From an uncultured Myxococcales bacterium (GTDB lineage: Bacteria; Myxococcota_A; UBA9042; CAIXZC01): a DNA stretch of 64,000 bases. The notes below the pieces were generated by a model that worked only from the letters and a program-made list of their open reading frames with translations, was not told the origin of the DNA and ran no database searches. Below, in pieces: positions 16,655 to 25,849 of this stretch. The DNA lies in NCBI GenBank assembly GCA_903895725.1, contig CAITUV010000020.1, positions 94,093 to 158,092 on the forward strand, read 5' to 3'. Made by a program: the position numbers and the translations under genes. Position 1 is the first letter of the stretch; each line of letters opens with the position of its first letter.

Positions 16655-19141
16655 CTACTTCTTGGGGATTGGAAGGAGGTCCTCTACCAGAACATCCGCT
16701 CCATACGGGCCGCCAGCTCCCTGCAGCTCCAGGTGCCGAACCTCGCCGTCCTTGCCACGCAGTGCCTCCTGCACCGCCGTCAGCCCGCCAATCTCCTCCA
16801 CGGAGAGATCATCCACCGACAGCAGAAGGTCGCCGGGGACAACGCCTTGCGCCTCGGCATCAGACGGGGAGAGGACGAACTTCACCGGGTAGGACTGACC
16901 ATCCCAGACCACCTCGATTCCTACGCGGACCCAGAGCCCGCCGTCTCCGCCAGGCCCCTCCAGCGGCCACAGGTCGAGCATCGAGCCCGGGCCGTCTATC
17001 CCCACCACGAATCTCCCGAGCACGGAGTTACCCAGGAAGCCGCTCACGTCCACCCCGCTCAGCTTCAGCGTGCCGGCCATGTGGTGCTCCGTCGGAATCA
17101 CGGCCACGACCTGGTCCAGCGCCGCCATGCCACCGATGCCGATGCTGGGGATCCGAGCCAACGTCGCCGGGTCCGACCCGTACTTCGTCTCGTAGACCCA
17201 CCCTTCGACCGTGGGTGCGTTCGGAGCCACCTGGTCGAATACGTCCTTCGTGAGATAGGTGATGCCCTGCCCCGTGTCCAGCATCAGCTTGACCGGGTTC
17301 TCTAATCCGACATCGACCAGCGTCACGGGGAACTGGTTCACCATCTCGAACGGATGCGTCGCCACAGGCGGGCCCAGGTCGGCCGGAGGCTCGGACGGCT
17401 TGCCCTCGCAAATTCGAACCGACGGGACGCTCGGGTCCCTCACCACGTACGACAGGAGCAGGATCTCCTGCCCCAGGAGGCCCCCGATGTCCAGGCCAAG
17501 GCTCTCCTCCTGTGCGGCAAGGTCACGCCCCTTGGCCAGCCAGTCCGCAAAATGAAATGGCCCGATGTCGAGATCCAGCTCGACGTACGCGGTCTGCCCC
17601 TGCGTGAAATCCAGGTCCGCGAACACCACCTGCGCCGCACTGTCCACGGCAAACCACGTCTTCTTGCCGTCCAGGAACCCACGCACCAGGGCGGTTCCAT
17701 CCGCCCCCATCGTCGTCTCAAGCGGGGCGGACATGCACGTCGGAATCGGCAGCAAATCCTCTGCAATCACGACCACTTCGAGCGGCTTCCCATCCCGCAG
17801 AAGCCCGAGCTCCACTGCGGTTCCAGGCTCCCGCCGAAGCGCCTGACGAACCTCGTCCAGCGTGCTGCCGGTCAGGTCCTCGCCGTCGATGTGCGTGAGC
17901 AGGTCTCCGACCTTAACCCCCTGCGTCTGGGCATCGCTGGGCCAGTACACCATCTCCACCCGGAATCCCCCGTCCCGCCAGGTGGGCTCGATGCCGACCC
18001 GAGTCCACTCGTCGGCCGGAAGATGCCCCTTGTCCTGGTATTCCCACCACAGATACCGGTTCTCGGTTCCATCCACGCCGACGACGAAATTCCGGTAGAA
18101 CGGGTACCCCAGGAACCCCTTCACGTCGATGCCGTTGGCCCTCAGCAACGGGAAGAGATGGTTCTCGGCCGGAATCACGACGGCCCAGCTCCACTCGACC
18201 GTCCCCTTCCCCCCTTCGCCGGCCTGGATGAGGGGGATGCGCGTCACGAAGCTCTCGTCCGAGCCGTAATTGGTCGCCCAGACATAGCCCGAAAGCCTGG
18301 GGAGGCTGCCGTCGTCGATCGCGTCGAACACATCCTGCGTCAGTATGGTCACTCCCGAGCCGGTATCCGCGACTACGGGCACTTCCATGGACGTGCCGGC
18401 GGAGAAGGTGGCGTTGACCACAGGGATGGAAGACGGAAGCTCGTAGTGAAGCGTTTCGGGCGGTCCTTCGACTGCTCCGGGGGGAGGTGCGTCGGGTACG
18501 GTCTGGAAGAACCAGGCCCCCGGCTCCGCATAGTCCAAGGCGATGAACCGATCGTCGAACATGTCCTGGCCGGCCAGCCCCCCGAGCTTCCAGCCGATGA
18601 AAGCCTCGGCCTCCTTCAGATCCACGCTCGAAAGCTGCTTGTTCTCGAAGACGAGGGGGCCGATGACGAAGTTGGCCACCTTCGGGTTGGTCGTGCCGGT
18701 CACGTCGGAGTGGGCGTAAGTCCTGGCCGCACCGGTATCCATCACCCAGAGAATCGGCTCTCCCCCCTCGTACGAGCCCTCGACCAGCAGCTGGCCGTCG
18801 ATGGGGTGCACGGCTGGCCATTTCCCCGCCCAGGGCCCGACCTCGGTGTCCGACGCGTCGGAGATGTCCGGGATGTCGCAGTCCGGAACCGTCGTTCCAT
18901 CCCCCGAGCCCGCCGCATCGGTGCCATGGTCGTCAGCGACGTCCGTCGCCTCGACGATGTCCCCCGCAGTTCCGTCCCCGACCTCGATGGCCACGTCCAC
19001 TGCATCCGGCGGCAGGTCGAACGAATCCGAGGCGAGGTCCTTTTCCCCCACGTCCCCGGCCTTCCCGTTGTCCCCACCGGAACAAGAGACCAGGACGACA
19101 ACCTGTGCCAACGCCGCTACCCACCGCAGACCCTTTCCCAT
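16655..19141 (-). CDS. duplicated retropepsin-like / PDZ lipoprotein
   Basis: 828-aa lipoprotein (ATG at 19141 after GGGAGAGG, lipobox VLVSC), followed by an Asp/Gly-rich linker of ~90 residues. The rest is two similar halves. Each has two retroviral-type aspartyl-protease-like domains and then one PDZ domain. The active-site motifs are VMDTGAAR (~131), VADTGSGVT (~257), VDSAAQV (~497, degenerate DSA) and MLDTGQGIT (~620). The PDZ domains are at ~400-460 and ~760-815, each introduced by SDAQTQGVKVGDLL or SDAEAQGVVPGDLL and each ending in EDLLPIP. Retropepsin folds act as dimers, so two domains per half could form a complete catalytic pair. It probably acts on proteins in the periplasm or at the cell surface. 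No family name is certain. Confidence 0.7.
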   Translation of the reverse strand: MGKGLRWVAALAQVVVLVSCSGGDNGKAGDVGEKDLASDSFDLPPDAVDVAIEVGDGTAGDIVEATDVADDHGTDAAGSGDGTTVPDCDIPDISDASDTEVGPWAGKWPAVHPIDGQLLVEGSYEGGEPILWVMDTGAARTYAHSDVTGTTNPKVANFVIGPLVFENKQLSSVDLKEAEAFIGWKLGGLAGQDMFDDRFIALDYAEPGAWFFQTVPDAPPPGAVEGPPETLHYELPSSIPVVNATFSAGTSMEVPVVADTGSGVTILTQDVFDAIDDGSLPRLSGYVWATNYGSDESFVTRIPLIQAGEGGKGTVEWSWAVVIPAENHLFPLLRANGIDVKGFLGYPFYRNFVVGVDGTENRYLWWEYQDKGHLPADEWTRVGIEPTWRDGGFRVEMVYWPSDAQTQGVKVGDLLTHIDGEDLTGSTLDEVRQALRREPGTAVELGLLRDGKPLEVVVIAEDLLPIPTCMSAPLETTMGADGTALVRGFLDGKKTWFAVDSAAQVVFADLDFTQGQTAYVELDLDIGPFHFADWLAKGRDLAAQEESLGLDIGGLLGQEILLLSYVVRDPSVPSVRICEGKPSEPPADLGPPVATHPFEMVNQFPVTLVDVGLENPVKLMLDTGQGITYLTKDVFDQVAPNAPTVEGWVYETKYGSDPATLARIPSIGIGGMAALDQVVAVIPTEHHMAGTLKLSGVDVSGFLGNSVLGRFVVGIDGPGSMLDLWPLEGPGGDGGLWVRVGIEVVWDGQSYPVKFVLSPSDAEAQGVVPGDLLLSVDDLSVEEIGGLTAVQEALRGKDGEVRHLELQGAGGPYGADVLVEDLLPIPKK

Positions 19142-19199
19142 CTCCTCTCCCGCCCGGCCGCCCGTCGCCGGCCCCGAAACCCCAGCCCCGAACCGCACC

Positions 19200-20837
19200 T
19201 CAATAGCACACTGCGCACACCATGCTGCTTTCGTTCTGGTACTGCACCCGGTTGTTGCCCGACGACCCGACGGCCTTGACGATCATCGAATCGGTCCAGT
19301 AGGTCCAGTTGGCACCGGCCGAAGTGTGGAGGCAGATGGGACCTGCGGCGGACCAACCGTTGCCCCATCCACCCGAGAATGAGCCCATGTAGCCATTGTG
19401 CAGCTTGGTCCAGCCGCTCGCACAGATCTGCTCTCCCCAGTGGATGTAGACCGTCCCCTGGCAGACGGCGCACAGGAAATCGTTGGCCCCGTTTGCATAT
19501 TGCCCTCGGTTGCTTCCGGTCGTGGCGTTCGCCCGCCAGACCATGCCACCGTCCCAGTTCACCCACCCGGCATTCGTGGCTGCGTCCGACAGGCAGATCG
19601 GAGTCGAAGCTCCACCCGTGCCGAATACGCCGGCGATGCGGCCGCCGTAAAGCTTCGTGTGCCCCGGCGCACAGGTGGTCATCCCCCAAAGCGTATAGGT
19701 GCTTCGAGGGTCACCCTGCGGCCCTTGCGGCCCGGTTGCCCCCGTATCGCCCTTGGGTCCCTGCGGCCCGGTCGCGCCCTGCGCCCCAGTTGCTCCTGTG
19801 TCTCCCTTGGGTCCCTGCGGCCCGGTTGCCCCCGTATCGCCCTTGGGTCCCTGTGGCCCGGTCGCGCCCTGCGCCCCAGTTGCTCCCGTGTCTCCCTTGG
19901 GCCCCTGCGGCCCGATCGCTCCCGTGTCTCCCTTGGGCCCCTGCGGCCCGATCGCTCCCGTGTCTCCCTTGGGTCCCTGCGGCCCGATCGCTCCCGTGTC
20001 GCCCTTGGGTCCCTGCGGCCCGATCGCTCCCGTATCGCCCTTGGGTCCCTGCGGCCCCGCCACCCCGGGTTCTCCCTGGGGCCCTTGAGGTCCAGCCAGC
20101 CCGGTCGGATCCCCCACCCACTTGCCGTTGGTGTCGATGACCTCGTGCCCGGCGTAACGCAGCGTCCCGTTCCCGGCCATGCTCAGCATGGCCAGGACTG
20201 CGGGAACGTCCTCGAGGTCCGAGATGCTCCCGGACCAGCAGACATCGGCCAGATCCGCTGCAATCGCGTACCCGTTGTTGCTCACGTAGGCATCGACCTG
20301 GGCCTCGTTGAGAACCTGGTCGAGGGCGCAGTCCCACACTTTTCCGTCGGGAGCGACATGAAGGAGCTCCCCGGGCTGACAGCCATAGGCCATAGTCAGA
20401 AAGTCGGCATTTACCGCGTGCCTGGACTGCATGGAGTACCCGACGGCGCTCAGCGGTACCCGCGGGAGCTCGGGGTCGCCATCGACAGACACAGAGATCC
20501 ACAAGTCGTCGTGGAGCTCGAACAGCGGAGGATCGTCCAGCGCCATCGTTTCGCCGAGCAGCACGCCGAAGCGCCCACCGTCCAGAGCGACATCGAAGTG
20601 CTCCTCATTCCAGACGATCTGCGGGTCATCCGGCCCGGGATAGAGGAAGAACTCGAGGTCCACGGGGCCGGCCAGCGGCTCGTCGGCAAGATTCACCAGG
20701 GTTCCCTCCACCGACACATAGCTCGGCCCCCAGCCGGCAACGGCATCCTTTGCCCCAAGAGCCATCATTGCAAGAAGGACGAGCAGCGCCGTCATCGCCG
20801 GCATCCCCGTCAATCGTCCGAATCCAACCGTTCTCAT
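19200..20837 (-). CDS. secreted collagen-like protein with spongin-type C-terminus
   Basis: 545 aa with a cleavable signal peptide ([10 protein letters not shown]). Residues ~35-160 form a beta-rich domain ending with [17 protein letters not shown], often seen before fibre regions in this kind of bacterium. Residues ~245-380 are about 40 uninterrupted Gly-X-Y triplets dominated by the 12-mer [12 protein letters not shown] or GAT, enough for a collagen triple helix. The last ~160 residues are two related Cys-bearing modules: [16 protein letters not shown]...FLCAVC and [16 protein letters not shown]...MVCAVCY. This pattern, including the final CAVC, recalls the C-terminal domain of sponge short-chain collagens. 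It may build trimeric surface fibres or act as a structural matrix protein. The ATG has a GGGGAGG site. Confidence 0.8.
   Translation of the reverse strand: MRTVGFGRLTGMPAMTALLVLLAMMALGAKDAVAGWGPSYVSVEGTLVNLADEPLAGPVDLEFFLYPGPDDPQIVWNEEHFDVALDGGRFGVLLGETMALDDPPLFELHDDLWISVSVDGDPELPRVPLSAVGYSMQSRHAVNADFLTMAYGCQPGELLHVAPDGKVWDCALDQVLNEAQVDAYVSNNGYAIAADLADVCWSGSISDLEDVPAVLAMLSMAGNGTLRYAGHEVIDTNGKWVGDPTGLAGPQGPQGEPGVAGPQGPKGDTGAIGPQGPKGDTGAIGPQGPKGDTGAIGPQGPKGDTGAIGPQGPKGDTGATGAQGATGPQGPKGDTGATGPQGPKGDTGATGAQGATGPQGPKGDTGATGPQGPQGDPRSTYTLWGMTTCAPGHTKLYGGRIAGVFGTGGASTPICLSDAATNAGWVNWDGGMVWRANATTGSNRGQYANGANDFLCAVCQGTVYIHWGEQICASGWTKLHNGYMGSFSGGWGNGWSAAGPICLHTSAGANWTYWTDSMIVKAVGSSGNNRVQYQNESSMVCAVCY
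19713..20096 (-). repeat. 36-bp collagen-coding tandem repeats
   Basis: Near-perfect 36-bp units (12 codons, [13 protein letters not shown]) with two 18-bp insertions reading GAQGAT. The high nucleotide identity between units points to recent expansion by slippage or unequal recombination, so repeat number may vary between strains. Confidence 0.85.
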
Positions 20838-20874
20838 CTCTTCCTCCCCGTCATCGATTCACAATGTGCCGCCC

Positions 20875-22203
20875 CTACCAGCCCCACCTCAGCCGGTATC
20901 CGCCCCCCGACGACTGGACCGTTGAAGCCGGAGTCGTGACCGCGCTGGCCCGCCACTTCCCGCCGACCCCGGCCCCGGCTCCGGTTCCGTGCACCTGTCG
21001 CAAGCTCCAGGCCACGGCCGAGCACCCTTCATCCCCCTTGCCATCGCAGTTGTTGTCGATGCCGTCACAGGCCTCGGCAGCCCCGTGATGGATGGCCGGA
21101 TCCAACGGCTGGCAGTCGGTCTCGTCCGGGTCGGCGTCACCGTCGTCGTCCTGGTCGATACAGTCGCCGATCTTGTCGTCATCGGCATCGGGATACCCCT
21201 CGTCGACCAAGCCGTTGCAGTTCTCGTCGAGTCCGTTGCACGTCTCCTCGAGATCGGCGAAATCCTCGTCGACACCTCCGTCGCAGTCGTTGTCCGCCAG
21301 GTCGCACGATTCCTGCTGCGGCTCAGCCGCATCGCAGACCCACCCCTCCTTGCCGAAGCACTTCTTCGTCCCGGCGCACACGCCGAAATCGTTCTGGAGG
21401 ATGCAATCGCTCGGTTCAAGCCCCTCATCAGCCTCGCCGTCGCAGTCCTGGTCGAGCCCGTCGCACTCTTCCGCCATCGGGGTCTTTGCCGTGCACCCGG
21501 TCCAGCCCGCCGGCCCGTTGCACGTTTCCTCGCCGTAGCACTTGCCGAGGTCGTTCTGGACCGAGCAGTCCCGCTTGGTACCGTTCAGCTCGAAAGTACA
21601 GATGCAGCTTCCCGTTTCCGGCACACACTGGCTTCCCAGGAGATTGCCGTTCCCGTCGGAGATATCGGTGCACTGGTAGTGGGCCGGGCACTTCTGTCCC
21701 TGTGAGCAGTCGCTGCCGCAAAACGTCCCGGAAAAGCCAACTGCCAGGCACAGATCCCCCTTGTAGAGACAAGGATCCTCATCGCTGCAAGGCTTGCAGA
21801 TTCCCTTGCTGGGAGGAACGCAGATGAACGTCCAGTCGGGGGGAGTCTCGACCCCTTTGCACAGCCAGTCCTTGGGACACTCCTCGGCACACGTGATGGT
21901 GCAGACCGACTTCCCCTCTTCAACCTCGATGCAATACCCGCTCTGGCAGTCGGCATTGGAAGTGCAGGGCTTTCCCCACTCCCCCCAGTCGGCCCTCACG
22001 TCCGTCACGCCCTCGCCCGGAGCGAGCCCATCCGGCTGCCCGAGGCTCTCAAACCCCAGGTCGGGCAGGCTGACGCCCTCGGACGGAGGAAGCTCCGCCT
22101 TGCTCGCATCGGCGTCGGAGCCGCCCGTTCCCGCGGCCCCTCCGCCGCAGGACAAGGCCAGTGCGGTCAGCGCCGGGAGCAGGGGTGCATTCAGTCGACG
22201 CAT
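20875..22203 (-). CDS. MopE-type Cys/Asp-repeat secreted protein
   Basis: 442 aa. The ATG at 22203 is preferred to the GTG at 22212 because GAGGTG sits at proper distance before it. The N-terminus ends in ALSCGGG, a likely lipobox. Residues ~85-210 hold Cys-rich segments (CQSGYC, CPKDWLC, CPAHYQC). Residues ~230-400 contain at least four repeats of the metal-binding MopE pattern C-D-G-x-D-x-D-C-D-G-x-x-D-E (CDGLDQDCDGEADEG, CDLADNDCDGGVDED, CNGLDENCNGLVDEG, CDGIDNNCDGKGDEG). In methanotrophs a MopE protein binds copper at the surface; in myxobacteria such repeats are common in surface proteins and may bind calcium. It sits 37 bp upstream of the collagen-like gene and probably shares its transcript. 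Confidence 0.8.
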   Translation of the reverse strand: MRRLNAPLLPALTALALSCGGGAAGTGGSDADASKAELPPSEGVSLPDLGFESLGQPDGLAPGEGVTDVRADWGEWGKPCTSNADCQSGYCIEVEEGKSVCTITCAEECPKDWLCKGVETPPDWTFICVPPSKGICKPCSDEDPCLYKGDLCLAVGFSGTFCGSDCSQGQKCPAHYQCTDISDGNGNLLGSQCVPETGSCICTFELNGTKRDCSVQNDLGKCYGEETCNGPAGWTGCTAKTPMAEECDGLDQDCDGEADEGLEPSDCILQNDFGVCAGTKKCFGKEGWVCDAAEPQQESCDLADNDCDGGVDEDFADLEETCNGLDENCNGLVDEGYPDADDDKIGDCIDQDDDGDADPDETDCQPLDPAIHHGAAEACDGIDNNCDGKGDEGCSAVAWSLRQVHGTGAGAGVGGKWRASAVTTPASTVQSSGGGYRLRWGW

Positions 22204-22230
22204 GTCACTCACCTCGCAACTTCGATGTGA

Positions 22231-24573
22231 CTATAGCAGAACGGGGCCGCTGAGCGGAAGCGGTGCCCGCTCGGACTTCGGGATCCAGTACCCCTTGGCC
22301 CCCTTGCACCCCTCGGCCGGAACCCGAAGCTCGAAGACCTTCTGGGCCGGGCTGTCCCTGGTGACCTCGACGACTCTGGCCCACTTCGGGTTCGCAGGAG
22401 AAAACCGATCCATCCAGTGGTGATCGACACGAGAGCTGTCGGTCACCAGGATATTGCCGTTCTCGAGCTCGTCCACTTCGCCCAGAATTGCGGAGAAGAA
22501 CGGCTCGTCGTCGGTGAATTCCCAGATCTGCTTGGCCTGCCAGGGCCCAATCGCCACGCCATCCTTCCCCAGCTCGTACTCGACCGCACGACTGTATGGT
22601 CCCTCCGGCTTGAGGTTGCCGTTGTCGAACACCATGAGGGTACGGTTCTTCGTCAGCTTGGGCGAGTGCTGCCAGACCTGGTACTCCCCCGGCTGCTCCA
22701 GCGAGAAGTCCCCCCCCTCGCCAAACTTCCAGTGCAGGAGACCATCCGAACGCCCCATCCCGACCACCAGGCTCTGGTGGCGAAGCGAGACAATCAGCTC
22801 ATCGGCCAGCTCGTCATAGAACACGCCGTTCCCGTGGGACCAGTCCTTGGTCCCCCCTTGCCCCGGGTACTGCCCGTCCCAGTAGCCCACATCGAATCCC
22901 GACGTGTACGTGTAGGGGTCCAGCATGTCGAGGAGCTTCCATTCCTTGACCTTGGAGCCCCACGGAGTCGTCTCGACGATGACGTCACCGACCACCTTGT
23001 ACGTGGCCGTCCCGCCGCCCTTGGCCGGATAGCCGCCGATGGTTCTCAGCTCCGTGGACATCAGCACGAGGTTGCCGTCCGGTAGCTCGATGGCCGAGTG
23101 ATGGATCGAATCGATGCCGATGTTGAACGGCGTCCAGAGGTGCACCGTCTCGCCGATGCGATTCAACACCATCAACCGGTTCCCCTGGGCCACGCACAGC
23201 ATATCGCCCGAGGCCATGAAATGGAAATCGATGCAGTTGTTGGGGGTGTACCACCGCACCTGTCCGGCATCGTCATAGGCCACCGTATATCCCCATTGCG
23301 GATCCTGGACCGGGGTCCAGCGCATGAGGCTCACGTAGGTTAGCCCCGGGGCCTTCTTGGCGGGAGCGTAGAAGGTCAGCTGCACCTCGGGCAGATCCTT
23401 GGGAACGTTGCCCACCACGTACTCGACGAACGGGAAGGAGGCGTACTCCCCCAACTCATCCTCCGCTTCGGCCTGGAACGTGTAGGTCTTGCCCGGCTTC
23501 AGCCCCGGCACCAGGAACTGGTGGAGCGTATCGCTGACCCCGTACGGCTCATCAACGTGCCACGCAGCCTCACCATCGGGTGGAAGAACGGTCAGCGAGC
23601 CGCTGGCAGCGACCGTCGTGTAGTACCGGACGCGAACACCCAACACCATGGCCGAGGATTGCTCGACCGTCATGAACTCGATCTTGAAGGGGGGTAGGGG
23701 CAGGTCAACGCCGCCGGAGTCGCTGTCCTCGATGACGTCGCCGGCCTGAACGTCCCATGCCAGGTCGGGTGCGAGGTCCGTAGGCCCGCTGTCCCACTGA
23801 TCAGAAAGGCCCTCTCCCCCTGCCCCGCCGTCCACGGTCCCGAGGTCCACAGCCCCGCCGTCCACGGTCCCGAGGTCCACAGCCCCGCCGTCCACGGTCC
23901 CGAGGTCCCCGGCCACTTCGACCGGCGGCACATCCGTCAGGTCCGGCCCCACGTCCGTCAGGTTCGAAGTCGAGTCGTCGCCGCCCCCATCCTGGAGGTC
24001 AAGGCCGGGCAGGTCGGAGAGCTCGGGCCACCCGGCATCGAAGACATCCGGAGTCGCCGTGTCGTCGAGGATCGTCTCTTCGCCGATGAGATCGGTGGAA
24101 GGTCCGAAATCCCAAGCCGCATCGGAAGATTGACTGTCGGCTGGTTCCGCAAGGAAGATGTCCGGATCGCCCGAGGGAAGCTCCGCAGAATCCCCGCCCG
24201 GAAGCTCTGCCCCCCCTTCACCCAGCCCGTCGGCCATGATGTCCGTGGGCTCACCATCTTCAGGAGCAAAGGCATCCGCATCCGCGCCAGGCCCATCCAC
24301 AGGGTCCGGGTCGCTGGCGTCTTCAGCCCGGACGTCGTTCCCCGAGCGCCCGTCTCCGGTCACACCGTCGCCCGGATGGCGGTCCGGCTCGACTCCTCGT
24401 ACGTCCCCGAAAGCCTCAAATTCCGTGCAGCCTGCCTCGGGACAGGCCGCCACTTCCGCCCACGCTTCCTGCCTGGGATTTCCCGACCAAGGGTCCCCAG
24501 ATCCCTGCCCACACCCGGCCGCAACGGACAGTACCAGCCACCCGACGCACTCGGTCCAGACAAGGAACCGCAT
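22231..24573 (-). CDS. arylsulfotransferase (ASST)-like surface lipoprotein
   Basis: 780 aa. The signal peptide has lipobox VAAGC, then ~250 residues of Asp/Gly/Pro-rich linker. After a fibronectin-like domain (~275-375) comes a six-bladed propeller. The catalytic pattern of bacterial PAPS-independent arylsulfate sulfotransferase is retained: H580 and N582 in DWSHGNGV, R598 in SLRHQS exactly 18 residues later as in E. coli ASST, and H636 in WQHSPKL, followed by FDNG as in the sulfated-histidine motif. It may move sulfate between phenolic compounds or act on sulfated polymers. A membrane-anchored form with so long a stalk is unusual, since E. coli ASST is soluble and periplasmic. GAGGG precedes the ATG. 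Confidence 0.75.
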   Translation of the reverse strand: MRFLVWTECVGWLVLSVAAGCGQGSGDPWSGNPRQEAWAEVAACPEAGCTEFEAFGDVRGVEPDRHPGDGVTGDGRSGNDVRAEDASDPDPVDGPGADADAFAPEDGEPTDIMADGLGEGGAELPGGDSAELPSGDPDIFLAEPADSQSSDAAWDFGPSTDLIGEETILDDTATPDVFDAGWPELSDLPGLDLQDGGGDDSTSNLTDVGPDLTDVPPVEVAGDLGTVDGGAVDLGTVDGGAVDLGTVDGGAGGEGLSDQWDSGPTDLAPDLAWDVQAGDVIEDSDSGGVDLPLPPFKIEFMTVEQSSAMVLGVRVRYYTTVAASGSLTVLPPDGEAAWHVDEPYGVSDTLHQFLVPGLKPGKTYTFQAEAEDELGEYASFPFVEYVVGNVPKDLPEVQLTFYAPAKKAPGLTYVSLMRWTPVQDPQWGYTVAYDDAGQVRWYTPNNCIDFHFMASGDMLCVAQGNRLMVLNRIGETVHLWTPFNIGIDSIHHSAIELPDGNLVLMSTELRTIGGYPAKGGGTATYKVVGDVIVETTPWGSKVKEWKLLDMLDPYTYTSGFDVGYWDGQYPGQGGTKDWSHGNGVFYDELADELIVSLRHQSLVVGMGRSDGLLHWKFGEGGDFSLEQPGEYQVWQHSPKLTKNRTLMVFDNGNLKPEGPYSRAVEYELGKDGVAIGPWQAKQIWEFTDDEPFFSAILGEVDELENGNILVTDSSRVDHHWMDRFSPANPKWARVVEVTRDSPAQKVFELRVPAEGCKGAKGYWIPKSERAPLPLSGPVLL
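23823..23910 (-). repeat. 30-bp tandem repeat in the ASST linker
   Basis: Three almost identical 30-bp units encode GTVDGGAVDL-type decapeptides in the linker of the ASST-like lipoprotein. The identity at DNA level, third positions included, suggests recent copying rather than selection on the peptide. Confidence 0.85.
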
Positions 24574-24670
24574 TCAGCCCTCATGCACGACCCGTAATGA
24601 ATATGCCCGAATTCGTCGTACTCTGCAATGGCCACGTGGCCCTACCCGGCCCTGGCTGCGCCCCCGTCGT

Positions 24671-25828
24671 TCACTTCGGCGGAGGATAGGGGTCGCACTC
24701 CCCCCAGAAGAAGACCCCGGCCGTCATGTCTTTGGGCCCGGTGTGGAGCAACCGGTCGGTGCACGTCCCGAACTCGCAATCCGAGGTCACCGTCCCGCCC
24801 GGACAGGGTGTCTCGTCCACCGGATAGGCGTTGTCCGGGAACTCGTTGGCACCGTTCGAGTACTGGTACCCGGCAAACTTGAACGTGTAGTCCGTGTCGG
24901 CCTCCAGGCAGACCGCGGTCCGATACAGCTTCGAGGCCGGAATGCGCTCCATCACGATGCCCGGCCAGAAGCCAGCAAACGACCCTTGCAGCGCAACTAC
25001 GTTCTGCTGGGCCAGGGCCCAGCTCTTCGACATGTCGAGCAGGAACTCCACCTTCACCTGAGGCGGCTTGCACTGCACGACGCTCTCGGAAGGCGGGCTG
25101 TCGACGGGACACTGACCGCACAACCCGGCCCCGCAATTCCCGAAGCAGGCATCGATGGTCATGTCGGTGGTTCCCATGGTGAAGAACCGGTCGTCGTACG
25201 GCTCCGTGGCGCACTCCTGGCCTCCGATCTTCTCCTTGCACGACCAGTCGGGGCAGACGTCGCTCGTGAACGTGTAAGCCGTGGCCAGGCCGGATGCGAT
25301 GGGGATGGTCACCGTCCACACCTCGTCACCGTCCTGGTCTTCCATGGGATGGTCTCCCGGCATTCCGAACGTGTTACCCCCCGCAACCTGCGGCGTCACG
25401 ATGCCGGGGGTGCAGGACGTGTCGAGGTTGAACGTGACGCTCACCGGGAAGAGGCACGAGCCGTCGTCCTCCGTCGCCGAGGGATCATAGTTGAGCGCCT
25501 CCGGATCGGTGCACCCGGGAAGCGGGCCGTTGGAATCCGGCTCGGCAGCGTCGTCCTGCTGCCCCTCCCCATTTCCCCCCTCGTCCCCGGGGTCTCGGGC
25601 ATCGCCCCCCCCGACCCGGTCGACGGTGCCTTCGGCTTCCGCCAGCCCGTCGGCCGATGCGATCTCCACGGCATCCCCGCCGGCATCTTCAACCTTCTTG
25701 GGCGGCTGCACCTGCGGATCGAAACAGTTCGCGTTGCACCCCATGGCCATCGCAGCCAGCGCTCCGGCGACCATCGACCATCCGCCTCCGAGCGAGGCTT
25801 TTGCGTGACTTCGTCGACTATCGACCAT
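24671..25828 (-). CDS. lipoprotein with carbohydrate-binding-like modules
   Basis: 385 aa. The start at 25828 has GGGAGGG 6 bp upstream; an internal ATG at 25774 would also give a signal peptide. The lipobox is AMGC. After an acidic linker comes the Ca-binding-like repeat CTDPEALNYDPSATEDDGSC, a module common in surface proteins of Bacteroidota and others. Two beta-sandwich modules follow (~155-245 and ~265-385) of the type seen attached to family GH16 and similar enzymes (VTFNLDTS..., HPMEDQDGDEVWTVTIP..., DDRFFTMG). The second ends the protein at DPYPPPK. It probably binds glycans on the cell surface. It lies 21 bp downstream of an outer-membrane barrel gene and in one direction with GH3, so it is likely part of the same sugar-capture operon. 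Confidence 0.65.
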   Translation of the reverse strand: MVDSRRSHAKASLGGGWSMVAGALAAMAMGCNANCFDPQVQPPKKVEDAGGDAVEIASADGLAEAEGTVDRVGGGDARDPGDEGGNGEGQQDDAAEPDSNGPLPGCTDPEALNYDPSATEDDGSCLFPVSVTFNLDTSCTPGIVTPQVAGGNTFGMPGDHPMEDQDGDEVWTVTIPIASGLATAYTFTSDVCPDWSCKEKIGGQECATEPYDDRFFTMGTTDMTIDACFGNCGAGLCGQCPVDSPPSESVVQCKPPQVKVEFLLDMSKSWALAQQNVVALQGSFAGFWPGIVMERIPASKLYRTAVCLEADTDYTFKFAGYQYSNGANEFPDNAYPVDETPCPGGTVTSDCEFGTCTDRLLHTGPKDMTAGVFFWGECDPYPPPK

Positions 25829-25849
25829 AGCAGTCCCTCCCGTCCCGCC

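Noticed and set aside
16583..16660. Calcium-binding Asp-rich peptide (DCDDNADAVCDADAH) on the plus strand
   Set aside because: It has no start with a ribosome-binding site and no partner domain; it results from the GATGCC simple repeats.
19699..20088. Pro/Gly/Cys-rich plus-strand frame (129 codons) in the collagen region
   Set aside because: It is the complement of the collagen repeats. Repeats give open frames on both strands; only the minus strand has a signal peptide and flanking domains.
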